64,000 nt of DNA, taken from NCBI RefSeq assembly GCF_029407905.1, contig NC_073646.1, positions 11,116,001 to 11,180,000 on the forward strand. Direction: 5' to 3'. The translations under genes were made by a program, and so were the position numbers. Below are positions 27,301-42,300 of the stretch, one piece after another; position 1 is the stretch's first letter, and each line of letters begins with the position of its first letter. Under the pieces are notes generated by a model. That model saw nothing but the letters and a program-made list of their open reading frames with translations. It did no database searches and was not told the origin of the DNA. The DNA comes from Bubalus kerabau. Its lineage: Eukaryota; Chordata; Mammalia; Artiodactyla; Bovidae.

Positions 27301-30300
27301 TTAACTAAACTCCAGACTTTATTCGGATTTCACCAGTTTTTCCATTCCACCCTCTTTCTGTCCCAGGATTCAATCCAGTACCACATGGTGTTTGGTATCA
27401 TGTCTCTTCAGTCTTCTCTGGTCTGTGACAGTTTCTTGGTCTTTATTTTTCAGGCAGTATGTATTTTTTTTTATTTCTACTATTTAAAACCTGGGAGATT
27501 TTATATAAAATCCAGATACCCAGCTCCTCAAAAAAAGAGAAATATTGGCCTGTCTCCCACTGCCTCCCAGTCTCCCCCTCCCCGAAAGGGCAACAGGCAT
27601 TCAGAACTGAGCGGCGGCTGCCAATGAGCCGAGGCCTGAGCTACAAGCCTCTCTACCACGGTCCCCACCATGCCCTTCTGTCTCTCCAGCACTCAGGCCA
27701 AGGACTACTGTCACTCATCACTGAAGAAGTGAAGTCGCTCAGTCGTGCCCGACTCTTTGTGATCCCATGGACAGTAGCCTGCACCAGGCTCCTCCATCCA
27801 TGGGATTTTCTAGGCAAGAGTACTGGAGTGGGTTGCCGTTTCCTTCTCCAGGGAATCTTCCCAACCCAGGGATCGAACCCAGGTCCTCCTGCATTGTAGA
27901 CAGACGCTTTACCGTCTGAGCCACCAGGGAAGTCCCAGTCATCACTGCACTTGTGCAAAATATATCTTGCAAAGTGAATATATATCAAAAGCGAGAAGAC
28001 AGGACTTCCCTGGTGGCACAGTGGTTAGGAATCCGCCTGCCAAGGCAGGGAACACAAGTTCAACCACTGGTCCAGGAAGATTTCACATGTCACGGAGCAA
28101 CTAAGCTGAAGCGCCACAAGTACTGAGCCCATACGCTGCAACTCCTGAAGCTCGCGCACCTAGAACCTGTGCTCCGCAACAAGAGAAGCCACTGCAGTGA
28201 GAAGGCCGAGCACCGCCATGAAGAGTAGCCCCCACTCGCCACAACCAGAGAAAGACCGTGCATACTAACAAAGACCCAGAGCAGCCAAAAGTTAATTAAC
28301 TGATTAAAAAAAAAAGAAGCCTAAATTAAAAAAAGGCCTTAAAAAAGTGAGAGAAAATAACAGACCAATTGTGTTATTCTAAGAAATTGTGGGATTGTGA
28401 TTCTAAGAAAAAACATTTATATCCAACCCACAGCCCTCATTCAAGTTACTTACTGGCTTCAGACTTAGTCCAAGAGGCTGTTGATGGCAGGGACCATTCC
28501 CTGATCATCTTTGTGTTCCTGGGCTGTGTGTGGGTCACAGCTGATGGTTAGTGAGTGAACAGGTGAGGAAATGCCTCAGCCACCACCTTGATCACCCCCA
28601 GATGTACATGGAAATGACATTTATAAGACCAAAAGGGGACTAACAACCTCAGTGTCCATTGGTGGGGAAAAGGTTATGTAAAGTAAGGTCCCCACCCACA
28701 GAATGGGTATTAAAATGTTTACATACAGTAAGTTTTCAGTAAGAAAAATACTCAAATACTAGTATCAAGTGGGAAACCAGAGGAAGCACACACACACACA
28801 CACCCCTTGCCCAGCAAGTCCACTACTGTGCACACATGGAGCAAATGTATGCACACACATTCACCACAGAGACATGCACAAGAACGCACTGCCTGTAAGC
28901 CAGAAACTGGCCTTAAAGATGGATAAGGAAACTGTCAACAGTAAATGGATAGCCCATCAAAAGTAGCTGGATAAAGAAATTGTGGTCTGTTCACACCATG
29001 GAGTGCTATACAGCAAGGACAATGAGCAAGCTGTAAGCACCCACAGCAACACAGATTGATCTCACAAACATACTTTAAGCAAAAGAAGTCAGACACAAAA
29101 AAGAGGATGTGGACGGCTTTATTCACAATCATCGTAAGATGGGAGCAGCCCGAAAGTCCATGAGTGGGTAAAGGGACATGCAAAACATGGTTCATCCATA
29201 CAATGAATAGTAGTATCCAGCCTTAAGAAGGAATGAGGCACAAAATCAGACACATAGGTCAATGGAACACGTTAGAGAGCCCAGAAATAAACTCATACAC
29301 CTAAGATCAATTAATCTATGATAAAGGACACAAGAATATACATTGGGGAAAAGACAGTCTCTTTAGCAAGTGGTGCTGGGAAAGCTGTACAGCCGTTTGT
29401 AAATCAATGAAGTTAGAGCGCATTCTCACATCATACACAAGAATAAACTTAAAGACTTAAACATAAGACATGACACCATAAAACTCCTAGAATATAGGCA
29501 AAACATTCTCTGACATAAATTGTAGCAATGTTTTCTTAGGTCAGTCTCCCAAGGCAAAAGAAATAAAAGGGAAAATAAACAGGACCTGACCACACTTAGA
29601 GGAGAAGGCGATGGCACCCACTCCAGTACTCTTGCCTGGAAAATCCCATGGATGGAGGAGCCTGGTGGGCTGCTGTCTATGGCGTCGCACAGAGTCGGAC
29701 ACGACTGAAGCAACTTAGCAGCAGCAGCAGCAACCAAACTTAGAAGCTTTTGCACAGCAAAAGAAACCATAAACAAAAAAAGATAGCCTATAGACCGAGA
29801 GAAAATATTTGCAGATGATGCAATTGACAAAAGAGTAATTTCCAAAATATATAAATAGTTCACACAGCTCAGTATCAGAACAACCTAGTCATAAAACGGG
29901 CAGAAGACCTAAAGAGACACTTCTCCAAAGAAGACATACAGATGGCCGACAGGCTCAATATCACTAATTATTAGAGAAATGCAAACCAAAAGCACTTCAC
30001 ACCGTGCACCTTAATGTTTATAGCAGCAACAGCCAAGAATATGGAAGCAATCTAAGTGTCTATTGAGAGATAAATGGATAAAGAAGATGAGAGATACACA
30101 CGATGGAATAGTGCTCGGCCATAAAAAAGAATGAAATAATGTCATCTGCGGCAATGTGGATGGACCTAGAGATGATCACACTAAGTCAAGTCAGACAAAG
30201 ACAAACATCGCATGATATTACTTATATGTAGAATCTAAAAAATGATATAAATGAACGTATTTACAAAACAGAAAGAGACCCACAGACATAGAGAACAAAC

Positions 30301-33300
30301 TTATGGTTACCAAAGGGCAAAGGGGGTGGGGAGGGATAAATTAGGAATTTGGGATTAACATATACACAGTACTATATATAAAACAGATAAACAACAGGAC
30401 TTACTGTACGAAAGTGAAAGTGAAGTCACTCAGTTGTTTCTGACTCTTTCCAACCCTATGGACTATAGCCCACCAGGCTCCTCTGTCCATGGAATTCTCC
30501 AGGCAAGAATACTGGAGTAGGCTGCATTTCCTTCTCCAGGGGATCTTCCTGAAACAGGGATCGAACCCAGGTCTCCTGCACTGCTAGCAGATTCTTTACC
30601 AGCTGAGCCACGAGGGAAGCTCCTAAATTTTGTATTTTTTGGTTGCACCACGAGGCATGTGGAATCTTAGCTTCCTAACCAGGGACTGAACCCTCATCCC
30701 CTGCAGTGGAAACATGGAGTCTTAAGCACTGTACCACTGCAGGGAAGTTCATGAAGTTCATTCAGGGAAGGTGCTATAGAGCACAGAGAAATATACTCAA
30801 TATCTTAAAAGAATCCGAGAAAGTGCATATGTATCCACACACACACATGTATAAATGAATCACTTTGCTGTACACCAGAAACCATCACATAATAAATCAA
30901 CTATACTTCAATTAAGAAAGGAATTATTTGTGGGATAGAAAAAAAGAATGAAGTACTGATACATGCTATGACACAAATGAACCTCAAAAACATGCTCGGT
31001 GAAAGAAGCCAGACACAAAAGGCCACACATTGTATGATTCTGTTTATAAGAAATGTCCAGAATAGATAAATCCATCGAGACAGAAAGCACATTCATGGCT
31101 GGCAGGGCTGGGAAATGAGGGTATGGCGCGTGACCACTAACGGAGGTGGGGTCTCCTTGGGGTGATGAAAATGTTTTCTACTAGACAGACGTGTTGGCTG
31201 CACAATGCTGTGAATGTGTCACGTGTCACTGAATTGTATATTTTTAAACGGCTAACTTTATGTTATGTGAATGTCATCTTATTTTTTCTCCCAAAAGAGT
31301 ACATGTAAATGATTCCATTTACATAAAGTTCACAAAAGGAACTAGATGTGACTTCTACTATCAACCAGATTGAAGTAACGGGGACTGGATTTACCGCTCC
31401 GTGTGGAGCAACTCGAAACTCAGATGAAACAGATTAAACAAAAGTTCCCAAGACATTAGACACCATCAGGTAATGCGAGATGATGAACCCAAGAGACAGG
31501 AAATAGCAAGGTGAGCCTCAGCTCCCCGCCTGGAGGGAGTTCAGGCTGAGGGGCTGGGAGGGGAACAGAGTGGGGCAGGGCAGACGCTTGGAGTTACGGA
31601 TCTGGGAGCCTAGGGAGACCAAGGTGACTGGACATTGCAGGGCAGAGTACAAGAGGGGAAAGAGTTGCGCAGAGAACTCTGGAAGTCTCCAGAGAGTTCC
31701 AAGAATCTCTGTAACACTGCTTTAGGCAAAGACTTCTTAGATGTTAACACCCAAAACACTACACATAAAAGAAATGGATAAACCTGTCTTTATCCAAATC
31801 AAGAATGTCTGCTCTTTAAAAGACACTGTTGGGACTTCCCTGGGGGTCCAGGGGTTAAGAATCTGCCTTCCAACTCAGGGGACATGGGTTTGATCCCTGG
31901 TTGAGAAACTGAGATACACATGCTGTGGGGTAACTAACCACACACACCACAACCAAGAGAAGCCCCCAACTGCAACTACCGAGCCCATGCACTCTAGAGC
32001 CCGGCGCCACAACTTGAGGAGCCTGCACGCCACAGGGAAGGCCCAGCATGTCCAGAAAAAGACACCATTAAGGGAATGGAAAGACCATGCCACACACTGT
32101 GAGGAAATACTTGCAAGTCACACAGCTAATAAAAGCCTTGTGTTCTGAATAGATCAAGAATGTTCGAAACTTGCTCTTAAGAAACCAACCCAATTTTTTT
32201 TAAAAAGGACAAAATATTTGAACATACACTTCACCAAAGACACATGGATGACAAATAAGCACATGAAAAGATGCTCAACATTAGCAGCACTAGGGAATAA
32301 AGCCATGAGATACTACTGCACACTATTAGAATGGCTAAAATTAAAAAGTCTAATCCTACCAAGTGTTGGCGAGGATGTGGAAGACTTAGACCTCTCATAT
32401 ACTGCTGGTGGGGATGCAAAATAGTACAACCACTTTGCAAAACAATTTAGCTATCTCTTAAAAAATTAAACATATGATCCAGCCATCCCATCCTTCAATA
32501 TTTACCCGAAACCTGAAAACATATGTTTATATGAAGATTTGTAATGGTAAGTCAATCCAGTATCTTGCCTGGAAAACCCCATGGATAGAGGAGCCTGGCA
32601 GGCTACAGTCCATGGGGTTGCAAGAGTTGGACACAACTTAGCAACTAAACCACCACCCCGTACATAAATGTGCATAGCAGCCCTACTTGTAACAACCCCC
32701 AAACCGGAAATAACGCAAACGTTCATCAACAGGTGAATACGTAGTAAACAGACTGCGGTCCATCCCTACAATGGAACACTACTTGACCATAGGAAGAAAT
32801 AAACTATTAGTACACCCTGCACGATGGATGAATCTCAAAATAATTACACTGAATAGAGGAAGTGAGGCCAGAAAGCAGCACATGCTTTAAAGACAAAAGT
32901 ATATGCTGCATGATTCCATTTACGCAACATTCCAGAAAATGCAAACTCATCTATTGTGACAGAAAGAGCATATCACAATAGGGGGGCAGGGGTGGAGCAG
33001 GAAGAAGGGATTAAGGAGCACTAAGAAACCTTTGGGGGTGATGGATATGTTGATTTAGTCGATGATGGTTTCATGGTGTATTGCTGCTGTTTCTCAGTCA
33101 CAAAATCACGTCTAACTCTGCAACCCCGTGGACTGTAGCCCGCTGGGATCTTCTGTCCATGGGATTTCCCAGGCAACAATACTAGAGTGGGTCACCATTC
33201 CCTCCTCCAGGGCATCTTCCTGACCCAGGGAAGGAAGCCTTGTCCCCTGCATTGGCAGGCAGATTCTTTACCACTGAGCCATCAGTGAAGCCCCTTCACG

Positions 33301-36300
33301 GTATTTACATATGTCAAAACTTGTCAATCAGTATGTGTCAACACTTTAAACACATACCATTTATTGTAGGGCAATTACACCTCAACAAAGCTGATTTTTA
33401 ACGTTACTCAGTGCTATTAGGAGTCAGAACAGTGGTTGCTTACCTCTGGTTATGGGTGAGTAAACCAGAATAGAGAGGCAGAAGGGTGCCTCTGGGGAGC
33501 TTATGAGGGTCTGGGTGCTGGTTACAAGATGTTTCACTGATGGAAACACACTTCCAAGGTGGGTACTTTTCTATGTATGTGATATATCAAATGGTTTTTC
33601 AAAAGAAGGCAGGCTAGCAGCTCCCTGCTGAGATCTGACCAGCAATTTGCTTCTGTAAGGGGGTAGGGGTGGGAGGGCAGGGTCAGAGTTCATGGACACC
33701 TGGGTCCCCCAGTCCCAAAGCCCAAGCTGGCACCTGACAGGAGGGAGGGTGAAATGAGTTGGGCACAGGCACTTCCCTTACCTTCTGCTGCAAGTCTCTC
33801 ATCTTTCTGGACCTTTCTCCTGTACAGGCGGGGTCGGCCGGCTGCAGTGTGGGCCCTGGCTCTGCCTCTGGGGGCTCCTTCGCCTGGGCTTGTCTCTCCT
33901 CTTCCTGCCCCCAGAATGACTTGGGGCCAAACAGCCTGTGGGCCATTTCCTCGGCATTTTCCAGCCGGAGCCCCAACTGGGAAGGAAAGTCAGGGGCTTA
34001 GGGAACAGTAACTTGGTTATAATAGTAACCAAGAGCTGTAGGGTTGGGAGCTTGAACAGGGGGCTCCAGGCTCCCTAGGGCCCATCCAGGCCCAAATGTC
34101 GAGAGATAAAATCTCAGCTCCACATCTGCTTGGCAAATGCCACACAGCAAGAATTCCGACCAATTCTTTGAGGCCTGGTTCAAATGTCACCACCTCTGGG
34201 ACGCCATCCCTGAATTCCCATATTACCGGCTCCATACATCTCCCCTCCCCACCCCCAACCAAATTTATTACCCCTTCCTCTGAGTGTCAAGCACAATACT
34301 CCAAGGTCACACTCAGACTAATTTGTGTGTCTCCCTGCAAGATTTTGAGCTCCATGAGAGCAGGGACCTGTGTCTCATTCACCAAGTGCACTCAATGCCT
34401 GATGAGATGGTTAATTCTGTGTCTACATGACTGGGCTATAGGGTGCCCAGATATTTGGTCCAGTGTTATTACATATGTTTCTGTGAGAGCGTTTTTGGAT
34501 GAGTTTAACATTTAGATCAGTGGCCTGAGTCGAGCAGATTGCCCTCCATAATGTGGGTGAGCCTCATCTAATCAGTTGAAGGCCTGAATGAAACAAAGGG
34601 CTAACCTTCCTCCAAATAAGAGGGTGTTCCTCCTGCCTGACTGTCTTCAGACTGGGACATTGACTTTTCCTGCCTTCGGACGGGAAGTACACCATCAGTT
34701 CCCCTGGGTCTCCCAGCTCTGCTGACTGTAGATCTCTGGGACCTGTCAGCCTCTATAACCCTGTTGGTTCTACTTTTCTGGAGAACCCTAACAGATGACC
34801 TGACTGATTCTCAAAATCTGATGGATGAATTAATGAGCCCTTCCTTCATCTACCTATCCATCTACCCATGTGTTCACTCATTCTTACATCCTTTCCTTCC
34901 GACCTCTCATCTAGCTGTCTATGACAGCATTTTTAGAGAAATTACCAGAAGTTCAGCCCTTGGCAGATCTAAGCTCAGGTGCCCAGCAGGCAAAGTTTGG
35001 ATGGTAAGTCCCCAGTTCTCCATAAATTAGAAAGCGCTGGGATAGGGCACAGAGAGCCCTTCCTCAGACAAGCTCCAGGGACCTGGGGGAAGAGATGGAA
35101 GGGCCCCAAGGTGTTATATTACTTCAAAGCTTGCTGGGCACATGACCTCAGAGATCATCCCTTTTCCATTGCTTCCGCTTACAAATCATTTTCCACATTC
35201 AAATTGCATTGTCACTCTCCAACTTGAAACCCTTCCTCAACATGGTCCTGCTCCCTCCCTGAGCTCCCATCTTAACATTCTCCTCCTGTTCTATAATCTA
35301 TTTCTGTTCCTTAAACACACCAAGCCCTCTCTCTCATCTCAGGAATGTTGCACACACTGCCCTCTCTCCCCCTGGAAGGTTCTTACCTCGGTTTTTCACA
35401 CTACTGCTCCCACTCATCCTTCAGATCTCTAAACTCACTACTTAAAGTTGCCATTGTTTTATGAAAGTGTCTACTCATTTCTTATGTGTCTACCTCTCTG
35501 GGCTGTGAGCACCAAGAAGGCAGGAATTACATCTCTTGATCATCATCATATTCTCTGAGCCCAGCACACAGCATAGTTCCTGGCACATGTTAGGTAGAAG
35601 ATGGATACTGTGCAGTTGATGATAGGTTCATGGACAGATGGATAGAAGGGTGGATAGATCAGTGGAAGAACAGATGAAGAGAAGGGAGGGTGGGGAGACT
35701 GACAGACAGATGTATGGATGGGCGGAAGGGTAGATGAATAAATAGTGGATGAGAGAGTAGACGAAGAGATAGTAGGGGTATGTGAATGAATAGATGGATG
35801 AGGATAGAAGCATGGATGGAAAGATGGATGGATACAAATGTATAAACATATGGAAGAGCATGTGGACAGATGAGTAGGTATGTAGTATTAATAAATAGGC
35901 GGATAGATGGGTGGATGACTGAGAATAAATAGATGATCGGATCAGAGTGTAAATGGAGAGACAGGTGGGAAGGTACATAAATGGACTGGTGGATGAGAAG
36001 GATGAATGGATGACTGTATGGATGGGGTGATGGATAGGTGGATGGATAGCTAAGTGGGTGCATAGATAGATAGGTGGGTGGATGGGTGTATGACTGGTAA
36101 GATAAATGAGTAGGTGAGAGGGTAGATGGAGAGAGATGGGAGGTACATAGATGGATGAGACAGAGGGAGAGAAGGAGGGATATGGGGGTCATAGACGTAT
36201 GGATTTATGTATGGGTCAGTAGGCTGGATGAATAGACGGGTGGATAGGCAGATAAATGGGTGGGTGGAGGTTGGGGGCTGGGAGTAGATCAACAGATAAC

Positions 36301-39300
36301 AAGTGAGGGATGGAAAGATGGATGGATGGGATGATTTCTGGCCCCAAGCCCAGGAGACACCTTGAAGAGGCTGAAACAAGGCCCCCTCTTACCTCCAGGA
36401 GGTTGAAGGCATGACCAAGAGCATGGATGGTCAGGTTGGCTGTGGCAGAACGGGGGAGGAAGGAGGCTGGAGAAAAGAGAAGGGTCCCCTCCAGGTTGGC
36501 TCCCAGGCTGCCTGATGCTGGAAGAGAGAGAAAGGATCAGTGCCCACCATGCTACTCACAGGGCAGGAGCTGACAGCCAAGGGGCTGGAGACAGGGCTAG
36601 ACACACGGTGCATCCTCTCAGCCAGGACAGGAAGCTCAGAAGTAAGCCTTATCAAGGGCAGAGAGAAGGTCACGAATGTACCCACATCTGCTGATAGGTG
36701 GGGGGCAGCCAGAGCACCCCACCCTGCCCCCCAGCTTTCCAAGTAGCTGAGGGGGGTTGGATACTTAACCTAGAATGGGGTCTTTTTTTGATTCTGTTTA
36801 ATTACAAGGAAGCAGTTGTCTCTGATTGATGCTAATCTCCCTTTTAACCCAGGGAAAAGCAGTTCTCACCGCCCTCAGCAGGCAAGAACCCGTGAGAATC
36901 CAACAACAGTGTTTCATGGTCACCGCATCTCTTTTTAGGACAACCCTATTTTTAGAATTAAACTAATCTTCTGCTAATAGTAGCAATAAGAGGTTTTCTT
37001 TTAGCATACCAGTAAGTTTAAAAGAACTAGTTTAGAGAAAAGACGGAAGTACTATTTTATTGAATGCTATGACATGGCTCATATTTAACTATTTTTTACC
37101 TCTTCCGACAAAAATGCCAGGTTGCTATGAGGATACAGGAAAAAAAAAAAAAAATCAAGCAGATGGCATATGACTATCTGGACATTTAGCAACAGACATG
37201 GCCTCAGCCTTATCCACATGTCCTCCGGAGTCAGAACTCCCGGGTAGCCAAGCTTTTGTGGTCCCCAAGGAGGACAGCGCTGGCCAGAGATGCCCATACC
37301 TGAGCGGAAGGTGACGTCAGAGTAGGACGAGTGTTTCCACACCTCTGGATGGAACTCCCGGCTAAGAATGTCTTGAGGGACAGCTTCCCGGAGGCTCTGT
37401 TTCAAGGGGTCGTCCGTCTCCAACAGCTGCAGGAGGTGACTCCACACAAAGGAGCCCACTGGAGTCCAGTCGCAGCCAGTGGGGAGGGGAGGGGAGGGGA
37501 GGGCGATGAGGGAGGGCCCACAGCTGACACAGTACAGAGAAAAGACCCCCAGCCTCCCGCTCCAGGTCCTGCTATTTCTACCCACCAGGGGCTTCTCAGG
37601 AGCCTAGCTACTGAGAACCACGTCCTTTTTGTAGATAAACAGCACACAGAAGCGCCTTAATGGAACTTGGAAATCTAGGCTGCGCAGGGCATTCTGATGC
37701 ACTTTCCTGAAGGAAAAGGGAGCCCACTGGAGTCCAGTGGGGACTGGACTGGTTTGAGAGTGTGGGGAAAGCCCTGGTTTGAAAGTCAGACCTGAGCCTG
37801 CATTCCGGTTCCACCACTCATGAGCTGTGTGACCTTGGGCTGGTCACTCCACTTCTCTGAGCCTTAGTTGCCTCATTGGTAAAATGAACTATAATGACCC
37901 ATCTCCCAGGGCAGTTTGCACAGATCAGTCAAGGGCAGAATCTGGACCTAAAGGACTGAGTATCTTTTAGGGTTGGGAAAGGGTAAACATGCAATCCGTG
38001 ATGGGGACCCTCCGAGGCTCTCTGGAGAGTTAAAAATGAAATGAGTGCACCGAGTGGAAGGAGTCCAACAGAGGATATTATTCTAATTGGGAACACCAAC
38101 CCCCTTGCTCATCCCAGGCTCTCAGAATGCCCAGCAGGGGGCTTCTAGAACAATCCACCATGAAACAGAGGTGAGAATGTTTTTGTTCCCATCAGGCAAC
38201 ACACAAGCCTGATACCCCAGGGTCTCTACTAAGGCTGCCCCTTGGCTGACCCCCTCTGAGGGGCTTGGCCCAGTGGTCTATTGGTATAGAACAGCCCCAC
38301 CCATCCCATCCCACCCTAGAAACTGCCAACAACAAACTGTGGCTTCGAGTAGCACCATTTCTTTCCCTTTGGGGGCTGGGGAGGCGTCATTTCTTTAGAA
38401 AGTAGTTTAGCAGCAGCATATCAGACTTTTAAACGTGTGTGCACACCTTTATGTTGGCTGAGTGTGTGTGTGCTAAGTCATTTCCATCATGTCCAACTCT
38501 TTAAGACCCTAGGAACTGTAGCTTGACAGGCTCCTCTGTCCATGTGGATTCTCCAAGCAAGAATATTGGAGTAGGTTGCATTTCCTCCTCCACAGGATCT
38601 TCCCAACCCAGGGATCAAACCCACATCTCTTAACGTCTCCTGCGTTGGCAGCTGGGCTCTTTACCACTAGCGCCACCTGGGAAGCCTTTTATGTTGGCTA
38701 CTTCTGGGAAATTATCCTCCGGCTAGATTAGCAAAAGGGTCTGAAGGGGGATGGACAGAGAGATTCATTTTGGTTGCTGTTTCTCATGGCAAAAGACCAG
38801 AAAAAAAAAAAAATCTAAATGCCCATCACTGGGGACTGGTAAAGCGGACTATGGTTTAAGCTCCTAGTGGAGCATCCCGCAGCTGCAGCTAAGAGCCCAA
38901 GTGCCCTGATGTGGAAAGAGCTCCAGTACACACTGAAGGCAGAGACAAGGGGCACAACAGTGTGTGCACCATGATCCTGAGTTGCTGCTGCTGTTACGGT
39001 GATAACACATCCATGTTCATACACGCGCTACATGTTCTGATGGGACACACAAGAGAATGGTCAAAGTCAGTGCCTTCAGGAAACAGGACTCAGGGATCAG
39101 GAGGGAAGGAAGGTGGCCTTTAACTTTCCACTTACTTCTTGCTGTCTGCTTTGAAATTTTGGCTGCATAATCATAGCAGAGAATGAGATAGCTGCATGGC
39201 ATAATTGACTTGATGGACATGAGTTTGAGCAAACTCTGGGAGACGGTGAAGGACAGGGAAGCCTGGCACGCTGCCATCCATGGGGTCGCAAAGAGTGGGA

Positions 39301-42300
39301 CACAACTGAATGACTGAACAACAACAATAACAGCAGTAGTGATAATAACATTGACAGTTAACAGCTATGCATACAGCACTTACAATGTTCTAAATGCCTT
39401 CTTGTATTCATTTTATGCTTCCTTTATGACGAAGGTACTGTTATTACCCCCATTTCACAGTTGGAGAGATGGAGGCTCACAAAGGTTTGGTCATTTGCCC
39501 AAAGGCACACAGGTAGGAAGTGGCTGAGCTGGGACCTGAACCCAGTCAGGCAGTCCCCAGGCTCTCAACTCACTGTGAATTATGTCAAATCACTGTGCAC
39601 TAGGAAAAAACTTCAAAAATTACAGTCCCCAGGCTCTCAACTCACTGTGAATTATGTCAAATCACTGTGCACTAGGAAAAAACTTCAAAAATTAGCTAAG
39701 CCTATTTTATGAAGTTCTACCTGTTTAAAAGGAACTCTGACCCCACAAGGGGTCTGAGATTTGCAGACACTGTCCCTGGTCTGCCTCGAGTCTCTCCTCC
39801 CCTCCTCTCTCCTTTAGGTGGTGTGCCATGACCTGGCCAAAGCTAGAAAGGAGCTCAGCGACTGTCACCCCATTGTACAGATGAGGAAACTGAGGATCAG
39901 AGAGAAGCAACTTCTGGGTTGTTCAATTGCCACCGGGGTAAGGAGGGCATGTGAGGCTACTTGCCCTGATGGCGCGGCAAAAGAAGGGGAACAGAAAGGG
40001 ATGGGAAGACACCTGAGGGATGGAGGCAGAGTGCTCTGGAAACCCCGCACCCATCAGGTGGCACCCAGGCCAGCCCCTGCCCCCCACCTGCAGCTGCTCA
40101 CCCTGGGTGGACTGCTCTCCGGACTGGGTACGCCACACCTGGGCAAACACCTCCTCTCCCGGGCACCTCATCAGGGCCAGGTAGGCATTGATGCGGATCT
40201 CAGAATCCTCCTCGGCGTTTTGGTACAGGCTGGAGAGCACGGATCGCTGCCTCGGGCAAAGGGAAAGCCATCACCCAGAGCCCACCCACCCCCACCTGAG
40301 AGCGCCATGTCCCCTTGTCTGCCCTGGCTCCAGCAGGAGTCCCGCTGCCTTGACCCGGCTCTCCCAAAGTCTCCACTGCTCCCAGACTCTCACCTGTGGC
40401 CCGACTGTGGGACGTGGGAGTTTGCCCAGTCACTGCTAATACCTAACTTCCCAGAACCCCACCCCAGAGCCTTAACAACTTCTATAGGTAACAATGGTAA
40501 GGACTTCCCAGGTGGTGCCAGTGGTAAAGAATCAAACTGCCAATGCAGGAGATGACACGTAGGTTCGATCCCTGGGTGAGAAAGATCCCCCGGAAAAAGA
40601 AATGGCAACCCACTCTAGTATTCTTGTCTGAGAAATCCCATGGACAGAGGAGCCTGGTGGGCTACAGTCCATGGGGTCACAGAGTCAGACATGACTTAGC
40701 GACTGAGCACCATGCAGACAATGGGTAAACAGGCAGGTGTGGCTACATTCCAAGAAAACATCATCTGTGAAACATCTATGAAAACACCATAGCAGCAGAC
40801 TCACAGGAGGTATTCCCTCTACAGATACTCCCCTTGCCCCCCTTCCTAAGCAAGCCACTTACCGTACCCTGCGATTCCCTCCCTCAGCACCTGCTGGTTC
40901 CCTTCACGGCACAGCCATCCGCCCATCCACTCATGCAGCAATATTAACGGAGCACCTATCATGTGCCCAGCCAGGTGCAAGGGAACAGCTGTGAGCAAGA
41001 CAAACCCCGCTCTGTCCATCCGAAGCTTACATTCTGGTGCAGAGAGACAGATAGTAAAGCAGAATATACAGTACATTGCTGCATGCTAAGGCACTTCAGT
41101 AGTGTCTGACTCTTTGCAGTCCTATGGATTGTATCCCTCCAGGCTGCTCTGTCCATGGGATTCTCCACGCAAGAATACTAGAGCAGGTTGCCATGCCCAC
41201 TTCCAGGAGATCTTCCTGACTCAGAGATTGAACCCATGTGTCTTGCATCTCCTGCACTGGCAGACGGGTTCTTTACCACTAGTGCCACCTGGTAAGCCCA
41301 TAACTGCTAAAAAGGGGGAAATAGAATAGGGAAGCTGGAGGCCTGGGGGAGCTTGAAAAGGTCAGTTGCAGGTGAAAGGAAGCCAAGGAAGACCCCCTAC
41401 AGTAAAGTGGTTTCTAAGTAAAAACCTTCTGTAGATAAAGGACTAAAGCCTAGGGAAATACAGAGGAAAGGCATTCCAAGAAAGGAGAAGAGCATGTGTA
41501 AATGGCCTGAGGCAGAAGTGAGCCCTGGAGGCAGCATGGCTGGGCAAGAGTAGCGGGGGTGAGGGAAGCAGGAAATGAAGCCAAGAGGTGCTCGTGGGTC
41601 AGTGGTCAGATCACTGGAAGGACTTTGACTAAATGAGGCAGGAGCCACTAGTCCAAGAATCAGCAAACTGCCTGCAAAGGGAAAGATGGTTAATTTTTTT
41701 GCCTTTGCAAAACATACAGTTGCTCTTGGAACTACTCAGCTCCACAATTGTAGCAAGAAAGCAGCCCAGACTACACGTCAATGAACAGGCAGTGTTCATT
41801 GTGTTGCTGTGTTCCAACAACACTTTACCTACAAGAACTGGCAATAAGCTGGATGTCGACCAAGGACCTTGCTGACCCCTGAACCAGCGGTTTGCAGCAC
41901 TGATGGTTTGTGTGTGGCGTGTTTGTAATCACTCGCTTACTTGGGTATTCGATGAATACATGCCCCCCCACCCCAGATACAGGCTCTATGAGAGCAGAGA
42001 CCTGGGCACCTGTTCACGCCAGTGCCCAGCACATAGTAGGTGCTCAGTAAATGTGATGAATGAATGAGCAAGCGAAGACGTGCATTAACAGTGGTTCAAG
42101 ACCCACTCTTGCCCAATGCCAAGCCCAGTGAAATAACTCCCAGGCACTCACATCCGCAGAGCAGGGAACCCTCCGGAAGGCCTGGATGGCCCCCAGCCGG
42201 ATCTCAGGGGGGCAGCTCCCCAGGGAGGCACAAGCGCTCAGCTTGGGGGTGAGAGCCGTGGCTGCCCGGCCAGCGTTGCCAATGGCCTTCAGCACGAACA

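Noticed and set aside
35600..36335. CRISPR-like repeat array
   Set aside because: No spacers; a degenerate eukaryotic microsatellite.
35628..36379. Open frames of 109-177 codons on minus
   Set aside because: Periodic products of the GATG/GGAT repeat.
39818..40555. 245-codon plus-strand open frame
   Set aside because: Antisense over e13 and runs into a Bov-tA; composition artefact.
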